Shown here: in pieces, positions 6,618-15,014 of the stretch | Layout of the letters: each line of letters starts with the position of its first letter | Position numbering within the stretch: position 1 is the first letter of the stretch | NCBI GenBank assembly: GCA_017453685.1 | Contig: JAFTEL010000139.1 | Location: 1-49,648, forward strand | DNA: 49,648 nt | Direction of reading: 5' to 3' | DNA from: Clostridia bacterium | Lineage (GTDB): Bacteria; Bacillota; Clostridia; Oscillospirales; Acutalibacteraceae | The notes under the pieces: model-generated | What the model saw: only the letters and a program-made list of their open reading frames with translations | Database searches by the model: none | Told to the model about the DNA's origin: nothing | Position numbers and translations under genes: made by a program

Positions 6618-8114
6618 ATGATAAAAAGAGTTTTCACATTATTGACAGCCGTCCTTTTAGTCTTCCCGATTTTGCTCACGGCATATAGTGTCAATCAGAA
6701 CAAAGAGAACGAATCGGCAAACGTGGAAACGATCACCATCGGAATACCTCCGGAAGACTTTCAGAATCTTGTGACCCGGGAACAGGAAACTCCCTATTCG
6801 GTCTTGGTCGCTGCCGATGCATCGCGATATCGCAGTGCAACGATCAATATCTGCGGCAGTTCCTCAAAAGTGATCGGGTTGAATACGGCGCCGCACAGAG
6901 TTCCGTTTGAACTGAATTTTTCAAACGGAAATGACGCTGTTCCACCATTCAAGAATCCGACAGTCAAACTTGTCAACAGCTATACACCGTTTCATCTGGT
7001 TGCGGAATACATAGCGTTTGACCTGTTTTCATCTTTTGGTATTCCCACGCCAGAACACTCGTTCGCATTTCTGCAATTCAACAAAACCGATTTCGGCCTG
7101 TATCTGGCTGTTGAAGACGTAAACCGCTACTTCATCACCAAAAGCTTCAAAGGCAATCCCGGTTCGCTCTACAAGAGCTGTTACTCTGACTATCCCGAAA
7201 CGTCCGATCATCCCGAAGACTACATGGGATCTTCCGTGTGGTTCGGCGATATGTTCGCCAAGATCAACAAGGGTTCGCAGCGTTTTCAGCAGCTCCTCGA
7301 TGCCTTGGATCAGGGCAGCGGTTATGAAAAATACCTGGATGTCGATCAGGTGCTTCGCTTCTTTGCATGCACTGCTGCGATTGGCGGATCTGACTCCATT
7401 CTGTCCGGAAAAACCAATTTCTTTTTGTATGAAAACGGCAATAAATTCGTATTGCTGCCATGGGATCTGAGCGAGGCTTTCATTGATTTTACGAGTGGGA
7501 TCGGCATCGACAGTTTTCCCGATGACACCAGTCCCGATCAAAAGAATCCCTTGTTTCAATTGATCATGAGCGATCCCAAAAACCTTGCACAATATCATGA
7601 ATACATCCGGCAAATCAACGATTCGTTCCTTGACCCCGACAGAATCAAGCCCTATGTCCGCACGCTCGTTGAACAATTAGAGCCGTACTTTCTCCGCGAT
7701 CACACAATGTTTTACAACGACGAACAAACCCCGGAAAGATTGCTTACCGGCAAGATGCTGATCGGCGGCAACCTGCTTCTTGCGTTCGACGAGATGCACA
7801 GACAGTTAAACGAGCAACTCGACGGAAAATCGGATGCTTTCTATGTGCCGGAAGGTTGGGCAACGCTTGAAGTGAACGATCTCGAATCTGCCCTTGAACT
7901 GTTAAACGAAAACTTCTTTGGCGATCCGGATATCGTTCAAAAGGTCTGCGACTCATACGATGAGTGGCAAGTAACCTCTTCAGTCAGCGAAAAATCATCG
8001 ATTTCCAAAAAAGAAATAATCCTTATTGTTGTCCTTTTCGTTGCTGCTTTTGTCATTATTTTGTTCTTAAGAAAACTGATCCGCTTTCTGCGGTCCCGCC
8101 GTCAAAAAGAATAG
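6618..8114 (+). CDS. CotH-like kinase family protein, exported and membrane-anchored
   Basis: CotH proteins are atypical protein kinases; Bacillus CotH phosphorylates spore-coat proteins. This 498-residue protein has an N-terminal hydrophobic signal/anchor (about 5-23), a CotH domain (about 55-400) and a C-terminal membrane helix (about 466-486) ending in a basic tail. Kinase-core marks are present: FGLYLAVEDVNRYF at about 159-172, Asp259 and Asn267 in SDSILSGKTNFFLY, and the metal-binding PWD with Asp283. The N-lobe basic residue usually seen as (S)F(K/R)(I/L)F appears as PFELNF (96-101), so ATP binding may differ. It is the first gene of a three-gene unit with a VTC-domain protein and a DUF4956 protein. 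A role at the outer membrane face rather than in the spore coat is inferred from the anchors and the sigma-A promoter. Confidence 0.82.
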   Translation: MIKRVFTLLTAVLLVFPILLTAYSVNQNKENESANVETITIGIPPEDFQNLVTREQETPYSVLVAADASRYRSATINICGSSSKVIGLNTAPHRVPFELNFSNGNDAVPPFKNPTVKLVNSYTPFHLVAEYIAFDLFSSFGIPTPEHSFAFLQFNKTDFGLYLAVEDVNRYFITKSFKGNPGSLYKSCYSDYPETSDHPEDYMGSSVWFGDMFAKINKGSQRFQQLLDALDQGSGYEKYLDVDQVLRFFACTAAIGGSDSILSGKTNFFLYENGNKFVLLPWDLSEAFIDFTSGIGIDSFPDDTSPDQKNPLFQLIMSDPKNLAQYHEYIRQINDSFLDPDRIKPYVRTLVEQLEPYFLRDHTMFYNDEQTPERLLTGKMLIGGNLLLAFDEMHRQLNEQLDGKSDAFYVPEGWATLEVNDLESALELLNENFFGDPDIVQKVCDSYDEWQVTSSVSEKSSISKKEIILIVVLFVAAFVIILFLRKLIRFLRSRRQKE

Positions 8115-8158
8115 CAGGCGAATTAATGCGAGTTCTGCCTTCGTGAGAGGAAACCGAC

Positions 8159-8845
8159 ATGAACACAACGTACAGACAGGAATTGAAATACCGCATTTCC
8201 GCTGCCGAAAAAGAAACGCTGATTTCCCGCCTTTCTGCGGTTCTGCAGCCGGATACCCACGCCGATGCGAACGGACGTTATGTTGTGCGCACCCTGTATT
8301 TTGACGACATCAACGACACGGCGATGACGCAAAGCCTCAACGGGCAGCCACAGAAAACGAAGTATCGTGTCCGCATGTATAACGGCGATCCGTCGTTTAT
8401 CCGTCTGGAAAGAAAAGTGAAGCACTACTCAGGAAGCTGTAAAACAGGCGAGTGTATCTCACCTGAAGAATGTCAAAGCCTGATACGCGGGGAATATGAT
8501 TATCTTTTGCGGAGTAGTTCTCCCTTCCTGAATGCGTGCTATGCCGATTTTACCTCGCGCTTGCTTCGGCCGAAAATCGTTGTTCAGTACACGCGACACG
8601 CGTTTATTTGTCCGCAGGATGCGATACGGATTACGATTGATGAAAATGTCGCCGTTTGCAGCATACCGGAATCGTTTTCAGCAGAATCGGACTTTTTCGG
8701 TATCTCTGTCTTTGAGAACCGGCAGTGTGTATTGGAAGTGAAATATACGCATTATATGCCGGACTATGTTTTGGCACTGATTGGCGTTATTGATCGGACA
8801 CGCGTTTCAACGTCGAAATACGTCGCCGGCAGACTCATATACTGA
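8159..8845 (+). CDS. VTC-domain (polyphosphate polymerase-like) protein
   Basis: The VTC catalytic domain of yeast Vtc4 polymerises polyphosphate from ATP inside a basic tunnel. This 228-residue protein is essentially that domain alone. Tunnel and metal residues typical of the family are visible: ELKYR (8-12), RTLYFDD (44-50), KYRVRMY (68-74), RLERK (82-86), TIDENV (159-164) and VLEVKY with Glu193. There is no signal peptide or membrane segment, so it should be cytoplasmic, perhaps docked on the DUF4956 protein. ATG 8159 has GAGAGGA eight bases upstream; 44 bases separate it from the CotH-like gene and 17 from the DUF4956 gene. VTC domains are also seen in proteins of unproven activity, so polymerase activity is inferred. 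Confidence 0.88.
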   Translation: MNTTYRQELKYRISAAEKETLISRLSAVLQPDTHADANGRYVVRTLYFDDINDTAMTQSLNGQPQKTKYRVRMYNGDPSFIRLERKVKHYSGSCKTGECISPEECQSLIRGEYDYLLRSSSPFLNACYADFTSRLLRPKIVVQYTRHAFICPQDAIRITIDENVAVCSIPESFSAESDFFGISVFENRQCVLEVKYTHYMPDYVLALIGVIDRTRVSTSKYVAGRLIY

Positions 8846-8862
8846 TTTTGGAGGTTTAGACA

Positions 8863-9558
8863 ATGTTGGAAAACACACCCGGACTTGATTTTTCGGAAAT
8901 CTTTCGTTCAAATTTTCTTACAAAGCTGACAGCCGTCTCCATTACCGACTGTCTGATCACGCTGGCGATCAGCTTTGTCATCGGTCTGTTTATTTACTTT
9001 ATCTATCGTAAGACCTTTGCCGGCGTCATTTATTCCGGCACGTTCAGTTCATCGCTGATTGCGATGACGATGATCACGGCATTGGTCTGCATTGGGATCT
9101 CCTCAAATGCCGTTCTCTCTCTGGGGATGGTCGGAGCGCTCTCCATCGTGCGTTTTCGCTCCGCGATTAAAGATCCAATCGATATTGTTTTCATTTTTTG
9201 GGCGATCACCGAGGGGATTCTTTGCGGCGCCGGGCTCGTCACACTGTCACTCATCGGCGCGCCTGTGATCGGTTTGTTGCTGTTTCTCTTTTCCCTGCGG
9301 AGAGATTTTTCAGAACCCTATCTGTTCGTTGTGCGGGTTCAATCGGAAAAGGCTGAACGCGACGCAACAGAAATCGTCAGCGAGGCCGTCAAGAGCTGCC
9401 GTCTGAAATCAAAAACAATGACCGACACGACCGGAACGGAATTGATATTCGACATCCGTCTCAAGAAGGGGAAGAGTGACTTCATCCAGCAGATCAGCGA
9501 GGTCGACGGTGTTACTTATTCTTCTCTTGTCAGTTATGACGGCAATTACTCGATGTGA
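8863..9558 (+). CDS. DUF4956 membrane protein
   Basis: 231 residues with hydrophobic helices at about 27-47, 60-80, 82-92 and 105-145, then a soluble C-terminal domain (about 150-231) of ferredoxin-like length. The segment GALSIVRFRSAIKDPID (91-107) is the family signature as I know it. DUF4956 proteins have no established function, but they are often found next to VTC-domain and CotH-like genes, as here. The start ATG 8863 has GGAGG eight to nine bases upstream. It is the last gene of the operon and is followed by a bidirectional terminator at 9573-9605. A channel, scaffold or sensor role for the VTC partner is plausible, but no residue in the sequence decides it. Confidence 0.87.
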   Translation: MLENTPGLDFSEIFRSNFLTKLTAVSITDCLITLAISFVIGLFIYFIYRKTFAGVIYSGTFSSSLIAMTMITALVCIGISSNAVLSLGMVGALSIVRFRSAIKDPIDIVFIFWAITEGILCGAGLVTLSLIGAPVIGLLLFLFSLRRDFSEPYLFVVRVQSEKAERDATEIVSEAVKSCRLKSKTMTDTTGTELIFDIRLKKGKSDFIQQISEVDGVTYSSLVSYDGNYSM

Positions 9559-9572
9559 ATTGGTTATCAAAA

Positions 9573-9605
9573 AAAGAGCTGTGGAACGATCGTCCACAGC
9601 TCTTT
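9573..9605. terminator. Bidirectional intrinsic terminator
   Basis: AAAGAGCTGTGGA (9573-9585) and its perfect complement at 9593-9605 around a 7-base loop, with A-tract and T-tract on the two sides. It serves the converging DUF4956 and YfcC-type genes. Confidence 0.9.
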
Positions 9606-9625
9606 CTGTTTCATCTTAAGAGATT

Positions 9626-11110
9626 TTAAGTATAGTTGATCGCGACAGCGAGCATCATGAACGCAACGGAAATGGCGCCGACAAGCAAAAACAGTTTAGC
9701 GGACCATTTCAGCCAGTTCTTGTAGGAAACGCCGACCATACCGATGGCGATGATCATCATGCCGCTGGTCGGGTAGAGCAGATTGGTGAAACCGTCGGCA
9801 AAACAGAAGGTGATGACCATGGACTGCCTTGTGACGCCCAGCAGGTCGCAGAGAATGGACATGAGCGGAACGATCAAAAAAGCCTTTGCCGTGCCGGAAC
9901 CGATGAACAGTTCCAGCAGCGCGATGAACGCAAACATCAGCAGGATCACAACGTAGGGGGAAAGGTTCTGCATGCCGCTGCTCAGCTTGTAAAGGATGGT
10001 GTGCATGATCATGCCCTTGTCAAGCACATAACTGATGGCAAGGATAAACACGATCAGCGGGATGACGGGCAGAATGGTACGAACGCCCGCCATAAACGCT
10101 TTGAACAAATTTTTGCCGCGCAGCCCCGAAACACGCCCCGCCAGCAGACCGCCGATGGGGAAGAACAGCGCCATGCAGCCCATGGAACCGTAGCCGCCGA
10201 TGGTGGTCAGCACTTCGCTGCCCGTTCTCGCGCCGATCACGCTCATCGCAAACGACAGCAGGGTGCTCGCCAACACGCAACAAAGGCAAACGACAAACAC
10301 TTTCGTAGCGCGCGCCACGTTTTCTTGTGCGAGCGTTTTGCGGCATTCGTCCATCGGGTAGCGCTCACGCACGACCTTGTCGGTTTCATATGCGGGGGAT
10401 TTTTCGGGGTGCTTTTCGATCTTTTTCGCATAGAGGATCAGAAACGCGGTCAGCGCGATATAGACGACGACAAAGATGATCAGACGCAGCCACAAACCCG
10501 AAAAGATTTGCAGGTTGGCAAGCTTCTGCACCGTGATGATGTTGAAGGGATTGAACGTGGCGGCCGTGAAGCCAAACGCCACCGCCACAAAGCTCATGCC
10601 GATGCCCGTCAGTGAATCCCAGCCCATAGCCAGCGCGATGGCGACGGCGATGGGAACCAGCGTCAGACTCTCCTCCAGAATACCGGCGGTGGAACTGAGG
10701 AACATACCGAAAAAGGTCATCACGGCGATCAGCACGAATCGCTGCTTTTCAAACCGGTTGACAATGACCGCCATCATGTATTTCAGTACGCCGATCTTAT
10801 CCAGAATCAGGAACGTGCCGCCCACGAGCATGATGATTGCAATGATCGCCAAACCCGTAACCGCCGTGCTTTCGGTGAACGCCAGTGCGGGCGAAGCGGC
10901 GATCTTCCAGATCGGCAGCTTGTAGTCGGGCATTTCCTGATAGGTGCCGGGAATGACCGATCCGTTTTCATCCAGCGCGAACTGACCGCGTGGCAGAATC
11001 TGCGTGAGCAGACCCGCCAGGAACAGAATGATGACCAAAACGGCGGCGATGCCGTATACGGTCTTTCCGCTGATGTTCAGACCCTCGTTCTTTTTGATTT
11101 TTTCTTCCAT
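9626..11110 (-). CDS. YfcC-family membrane transporter
   Basis: A 494-residue polytopic protein with about 12 membrane helices, belonging to the YfcC family of the ion-transporter superfamily that also holds C4-dicarboxylate (DcuC) and AbgT carriers. Typical segments are FGMFLSSTAGILEE, the re-entrant AFGFTAATFNPFNI, IALLELFIGSGTAKAFLIVP and CFADGFTNLLYPTSG. The substrate is not established for the family; organic acids, amino acids or small peptides are likely. I place the start at ATG 11110, which has GAAGAGG eight bases upstream. An in-frame ATG at 11197 would add a Cys-rich stretch without a ribosome site and lies only a few bases from the transcription start. Monocistronic, with its own promoter (11210-11238). 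Confidence 0.88.
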   Translation of the reverse strand: MEEKIKKNEGLNISGKTVYGIAAVLVIILFLAGLLTQILPRGQFALDENGSVIPGTYQEMPDYKLPIWKIAASPALAFTESTAVTGLAIIAIIMLVGGTFLILDKIGVLKYMMAVIVNRFEKQRFVLIAVMTFFGMFLSSTAGILEESLTLVPIAVAIALAMGWDSLTGIGMSFVAVAFGFTAATFNPFNIITVQKLANLQIFSGLWLRLIIFVVVYIALTAFLILYAKKIEKHPEKSPAYETDKVVRERYPMDECRKTLAQENVARATKVFVVCLCCVLASTLLSFAMSVIGARTGSEVLTTIGGYGSMGCMALFFPIGGLLAGRVSGLRGKNLFKAFMAGVRTILPVIPLIVFILAISYVLDKGMIMHTILYKLSSGMQNLSPYVVILLMFAFIALLELFIGSGTAKAFLIVPLMSILCDLLGVTRQSMVITFCFADGFTNLLYPTSGMMIIAIGMVGVSYKNWLKWSAKLFLLVGAISVAFMMLAVAINYT

Positions 11111-11209
11111 GTCAAAAACCTCTTCACTGCGGCGAATCATCGAGCCGCATGCTGCGCATGAAATGCATGATATACAGCGCTTTTGCATTTTATTCATAAA
11201 TGTTGTTTT

Positions 11210-11238
11210 ATCATAGCATATCTATGTATATAATGCAA
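11210..11238 (-). promoter_or_regulatory. Promoter of the YfcC-type transporter gene
   Basis: On the minus strand TTGCAT (11238-11233), 17-base spacer, TATGAT (11215-11210). The leader to ATG 11110 is about 90 bases. Confidence 0.65.
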
Positions 11239-11296
11239 CACTTTTTTCTTTCTGTCAGCCGTTTTTTCGCACAAATGCCGCAGACAAAAATGCCGG

Positions 11297-11325
11297 TTGC
11301 CACAGCGCGTCAAATTTGCTATACT
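11297..11325 (+). promoter_or_regulatory. Promoter of the transglutaminase/dockerin gene
   Basis: TTGCCA (11297-11302), 17-base spacer, TATACT (11320-11325). The ribosome site AAGGAGG lies ahead of ATG 11391. Confidence 0.7.
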
Positions 11326-11390
11326 ATGAATATGAACAGGAAAAATAATGACATAAAGGCTGAATTAAATATAACAAGGAGGTCGTTTGG

Positions 11391-13538
11391 ATGAGCAGGA
11401 CGAAGCGTATATTCGCTCTTTTGATTGCATTTCTGATGCTGGCGTCCGTTTGTCCCGCCGCATCGGGCTTACAGACGGAAGAAGGCGCCGTTACCTTTAA
11501 TCCCATTCTGACTGCCGAAATCGATTCGGAACGGGATGCGCCGTTTGCCTTAAACAGCGAAACAAGCGGTTTTGATTTCAGCACGATCCGCGCATATCTT
11601 CTGGAAAATCTGGAAAACTTCGCGACTTCGATTTCTATACGGTCATACAACATTCCGATGGACCAGATTCAGGCACTGGCCGACTATATCTTCAATGAGA
11701 TACCGGAAGCGTTCCATGTCAAATACTCGTTTTCCTATCGGACACAGAGCGGCTATCTGTCTTCGCTGACGAACCTGACCTATCGTTATACACAGACGGA
11801 ATATGCCCAAATGCGCGCGGAATTCGATCAAAACGCAGCCCTCCTTTTGCGTGATCTGTCTGATACGGGTATGACGGAATTGGAAAAAGCCCTGCTGTTG
11901 CATGACCGCATTATCACCTGGACCGAGTACGGCTATTGCGGAGACAGCTCCGCCGAATCGCCCTGCTACACGGCTGCGGGGCCTTTGCTCCTGCATGAAG
12001 GCGTCTGTGACGGTTATACGCGGCTTTACGGTTATCTGCTCAGCAAGGTCGGCATTACCAACCAATACGTTGATTCCGTAGAGTTGAACCATGCGTGGAA
12101 TCTGGTTCAGATCGGCGGCGAATGGTATCACGTAGACGTTACGTGGGACGACGGCGGCTGGACGGATATCATCGGCAGAGCGTTCCACAACAACTTTTTA
12201 AGATCGACAGCCGGTATCATCGAAACAGGACACAATACAAATGATTTCAACACCATGCCCGTTTCCACCACCTATGACCACGCCTATTGGCAGGATTCGC
12301 TCACGGAGTTTGTCTGGTGCGATCATTCCATGTTTTATATTGATTCGCTGAACGGCGCGCTTTATCGCAGAAACGGCAGCTCAACGCAGAACGTGCTCAC
12401 CTTACACGACTTCTGGGGCGGCTGGGCGTTCACGCAGCAGGCGAGCAGCGGCCATAATGAATCGTTCCAACATTTATACTGCCTGTCCGAAGATAACGGC
12501 TATCTCTATTACAGTTCACCGACAAAAGTGATCCAACTCAGCGTACCGAGCCTTACCGCTGTTCCGGTTTACACGCCGACGCTCGCTTCCGGTTCCTATA
12601 TTTACGGCATGAAGGCGGTCGATTGGACACTGACCGTACAGAGCGGAACAAATCCGATCGAAATCACGCAAACGGAAATGGTTCCGATCGCGCACGATTC
12701 CATCGTTGCCTATGACGCCAACGGCGGCAGCGGCGCGCCGTCTTCCCAGACCAAGCCATACGGGCAGTCGCTGACGCTCAGCTATGTGACGCCGACGCGC
12801 GAACAATACGTTTTCGACGAATGGAACACCAAGGCGGACGGCACGGGTGTGAGCTATCAACCCGGCGACATTTATACCACTGACGAGAACGTGACGCTCT
12901 ATGCGCAGTGGAGCAAGGAACCGCCCGTAATCCAGCCGACGACAGGCGGCGTACTGATCAACAAGTACAACCATTTCATTTACGGTCTGCAGATCGGCAG
13001 CTCGGCGGAGTCCTGCCTTGCCGTCAGCAACGGTACGATCGCGGTCACGTATTCCAACCCCAAAGGGATCGTGGGAACGGGCACGACGGTAACGGTTTAT
13101 GACACGGATCAGGCGCCGGTCGATTCATATACCATCGTCGTGTTTGGTGATATCAACGGAGACGGCTGGTACGACGGCACGGACGCGTATTTTCTTTCAC
13201 TCATCGCAAGCGGCATGATCCCGCTCAAGGCGTTGACCGACGCCGAGCGCATGGCCTGCGACGCCAACCACGACGACGTCATCGACGTGAAAGACGCCAA
13301 GCTGGTGCAGCAGGCGGGTCTGCTGCTGAGCAGCATTGATCAAAGCGCGAACAATGAGGATTTGGTGACAAACAGCATATTCCTTGAATACTGCGGCTTG
13401 ATCGACCAAAGCGCCGAGGGGATCGAAGCCGATCAACCGCAATCACCGATCACGGAACAAACAAACAACAACACGCCGATCATTCGCTTTTTCCGCGCTT
13501 TGTTTCATTTCTTAATCAATCTGTTCAAGATCGTCTGA
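11391..13538 (+). CDS. Secreted transglutaminase-like protein with InlB-type repeat and dockerin
   Basis: 715 residues. Order: signal peptide (about 1-26); transglutaminase-like domain with Cys206 (GVCDGYTR), His234 (ELNHAWNL) and Asp249 (YHVDVTWDD), a complete catalytic triad; a central region that may form a propeller-like or beta structure (about 290-430); one InlB/Listeria-Bacteroides repeat (about 438-507, YDANGGSG to LYAQW); a linker domain; a type I dockerin (about 585-645) with two calcium loops, GDINGDGWYDGTDA and CDANHDDVIDVKDA; and a hydrophobic C-terminal segment (about 695-715). It probably acts outside the cell as a cysteine protease or amidase-type enzyme, bound to a cohesin partner through the dockerin. 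No cohesin is present in this window. The protein is monocistronic. Confidence 0.88.
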   Translation: MSRTKRIFALLIAFLMLASVCPAASGLQTEEGAVTFNPILTAEIDSERDAPFALNSETSGFDFSTIRAYLLENLENFATSISIRSYNIPMDQIQALADYIFNEIPEAFHVKYSFSYRTQSGYLSSLTNLTYRYTQTEYAQMRAEFDQNAALLLRDLSDTGMTELEKALLLHDRIITWTEYGYCGDSSAESPCYTAAGPLLLHEGVCDGYTRLYGYLLSKVGITNQYVDSVELNHAWNLVQIGGEWYHVDVTWDDGGWTDIIGRAFHNNFLRSTAGIIETGHNTNDFNTMPVSTTYDHAYWQDSLTEFVWCDHSMFYIDSLNGALYRRNGSSTQNVLTLHDFWGGWAFTQQASSGHNESFQHLYCLSEDNGYLYYSSPTKVIQLSVPSLTAVPVYTPTLASGSYIYGMKAVDWTLTVQSGTNPIEITQTEMVPIAHDSIVAYDANGGSGAPSSQTKPYGQSLTLSYVTPTREQYVFDEWNTKADGTGVSYQPGDIYTTDENVTLYAQWSKEPPVIQPTTGGVLINKYNHFIYGLQIGSSAESCLAVSNGTIAVTYSNPKGIVGTGTTVTVYDTDQAPVDSYTIVVFGDINGDGWYDGTDAYFLSLIASGMIPLKALTDAERMACDANHDDVIDVKDAKLVQQAGLLLSSIDQSANNEDLVTNSIFLEYCGLIDQSAEGIEADQPQSPITEQTNNNTPIIRFFRALFHFLINLFKIV

Positions 13539-13555
13539 TTCTTTTCCCGATAGGG

Positions 13556-13592
13556 AAAGAGCCCTGATTCACGAAGAATCAGGGCTCTTTTT
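13556..13592. terminator. Bidirectional intrinsic terminator
   Basis: AAAGAGCCCTGATTC (13556-13570) pairs perfectly with 13576-13590 around ACGAA, followed by T residues. It lies between the converging transglutaminase and SGNH-like genes. Confidence 0.92.
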
Positions 13593-13602
13593 GACGTTAC
13601 AA

Positions 13603-14997
13603 TCAGTCAGCGGATATTTTTTCAAATATCAGATTGAAAAGAGACTGAATAAGTCTTATGGGGCTGAGAACCTTGCCTTTGATGTTGTTCGTGCCCCACA
13701 GGCGATAGGCGGATGCGCCCTTGCTCAGACTCCATTTCAGGAAGTAAAACTGCGCGGAAGTCGTACCGTCGCCATTATCTGAGCTGACAATGAGGCTGCC
13801 AACAAGCGGAATGGTCACGGGAATATCGAGCACAAAGCCGTCCATGGAGTAATTCCTGACGGGAATGCCGTTGATGAGCACCTGATCCACCTTGGTGAAG
13901 CGGCCGAGGTCGACGCGCAGGTTCTTTGAGGTGTTCTCTTCCGGCAGCTGGTCGAGGATCTGACGAACGATGTAATCATAACCCTTCTGGCTGGGATGCG
14001 TGCCGGTGAAGGTATTGCTCTTGAAATCGCCCAGCAGTGACCAATCATTTTCCGCGGCAAGGGTCTCGGTGTTGGCAACGTCGGCGTAAAGTACGCCGTA
14101 TTCCTTCTGCCACTGCTCATAGTGGCGGTTCATGCCGTCGGTGATGGCGGAAAAGAGAGAGCCGAGCGGGAAGAGCATATCGTCGGTGATGGTGAGCTGA
14201 TTGACCACGTTGAAGGAACCGACCATGACGATGGTCGCGTCGGGATTGAGTTCAATAATCGTTTCGAGCAGTTGGGTGTAGTGCTGTTCCCAATACTCAT
14301 AACCGAACTTCATTTCGCTGATCGCGGTTTCCAGCAGCGCCTTGATCGCGTCCATGCTGCTCAGATCGAATTTGAGGCCGTCCTTGAGCATACCGCCGTT
14401 GCTGACGATACGGTAGGCGCGGTAGAAAATATCGCACATACCGAGCTGCACGGTGATCAGATCGGCTTTCTGGATGAGCTCAATGATGTTGCCGCATTTT
14501 CCGCATTCGCCCTCTTTATATACGTGACCCGGGCGCACACCGTCAAAAGAACCTTCGTAGCCGAAGTATTCCAGCATATCGCAGTAATAGGCGTAGTTGA
14601 GCTTTTCGTCCTTGAAGCCATCGTCCACGCCGAGCAGGTCGAGCATCATGGCAACAGTCATGCCGGGATAGCAGCAGGGCCAGAACGTGGCGTCCTGATC
14701 CGCCATATCTTCGGGCATGGTGCAGCCCACAGCCTCCGCGATCTGCGTCGGGACAGCGCCTTTCACGTTGCGCATATAGTACAGGTCATACTGACCGCCC
14801 TCCGCCTTGTCCTGATCCAGATAGAAGCCATCCGATCCGCAGCCGCGGGAAATGGAGTCGCCGATGGCAAGATAGCCGCCCTCTTTGCCGTACTGCCGCA
14901 CGGTTTCCTTCGTGGCGGCAAACGCGGGCATGGCACAAGCAGCCAGCAGCAGCGCCGCTAAGGTGATGGAAATGAGCTTTTTGACTGAAGTTTTCAT
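13603..14997 (-). CDS. Secreted SGNH/GDSL-hydrolase-like protein
   Basis: 464 residues with a signal peptide ending near AFA-A (about 28). Block I is present as YLAIGDSISRG with Ser48, block II as YPGMTV (Gly112), and the C-terminal GTHPSQKGY holds His334. Two expected residues are not seen: block III reads GMCD (186-189) where GxND is usual, and the residue three before His334 is Thr rather than Asp. The C-terminal 100 residues (about 365-464) look like a beta-rich accessory domain. The family removes acyl groups from sugars or lipids; given the substitutions, activity must be considered uncertain. ATG 14997 has AAGGAGG nine bases upstream. It lies 17 bases after the GH3-type gene and is the last gene of the YfhO-GH3-SGNH operon. 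Confidence 0.85.
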   Translation of the reverse strand: MKTSVKKLISITLAALLLAACAMPAFAATKETVRQYGKEGGYLAIGDSISRGCGSDGFYLDQDKAEGGQYDLYYMRNVKGAVPTQIAEAVGCTMPEDMADQDATFWPCCYPGMTVAMMLDLLGVDDGFKDEKLNYAYYCDMLEYFGYEGSFDGVRPGHVYKEGECGKCGNIIELIQKADLITVQLGMCDIFYRAYRIVSNGGMLKDGLKFDLSSMDAIKALLETAISEMKFGYEYWEQHYTQLLETIIELNPDATIVMVGSFNVVNQLTITDDMLFPLGSLFSAITDGMNRHYEQWQKEYGVLYADVANTETLAAENDWSLLGDFKSNTFTGTHPSQKGYDYIVRQILDQLPEENTSKNLRVDLGRFTKVDQVLINGIPVRNYSMDGFVLDIPVTIPLVGSLIVSSDNGDGTTSAQFYFLKWSLSKGASAYRLWGTNNIKGKVLSPIRLIQSLFNLIFEKISAD

Positions 14998-15014
14998 AAC
15001 CGTCCTCCTTTTGG

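Noticed and set aside
11111..11197. Extended start of the YfcC-type transporter at 11197
   Set aside because: The added stretch is Cys-rich and lacks a ribosome site, while ATG 11110 has GAAGAGG at good spacing.
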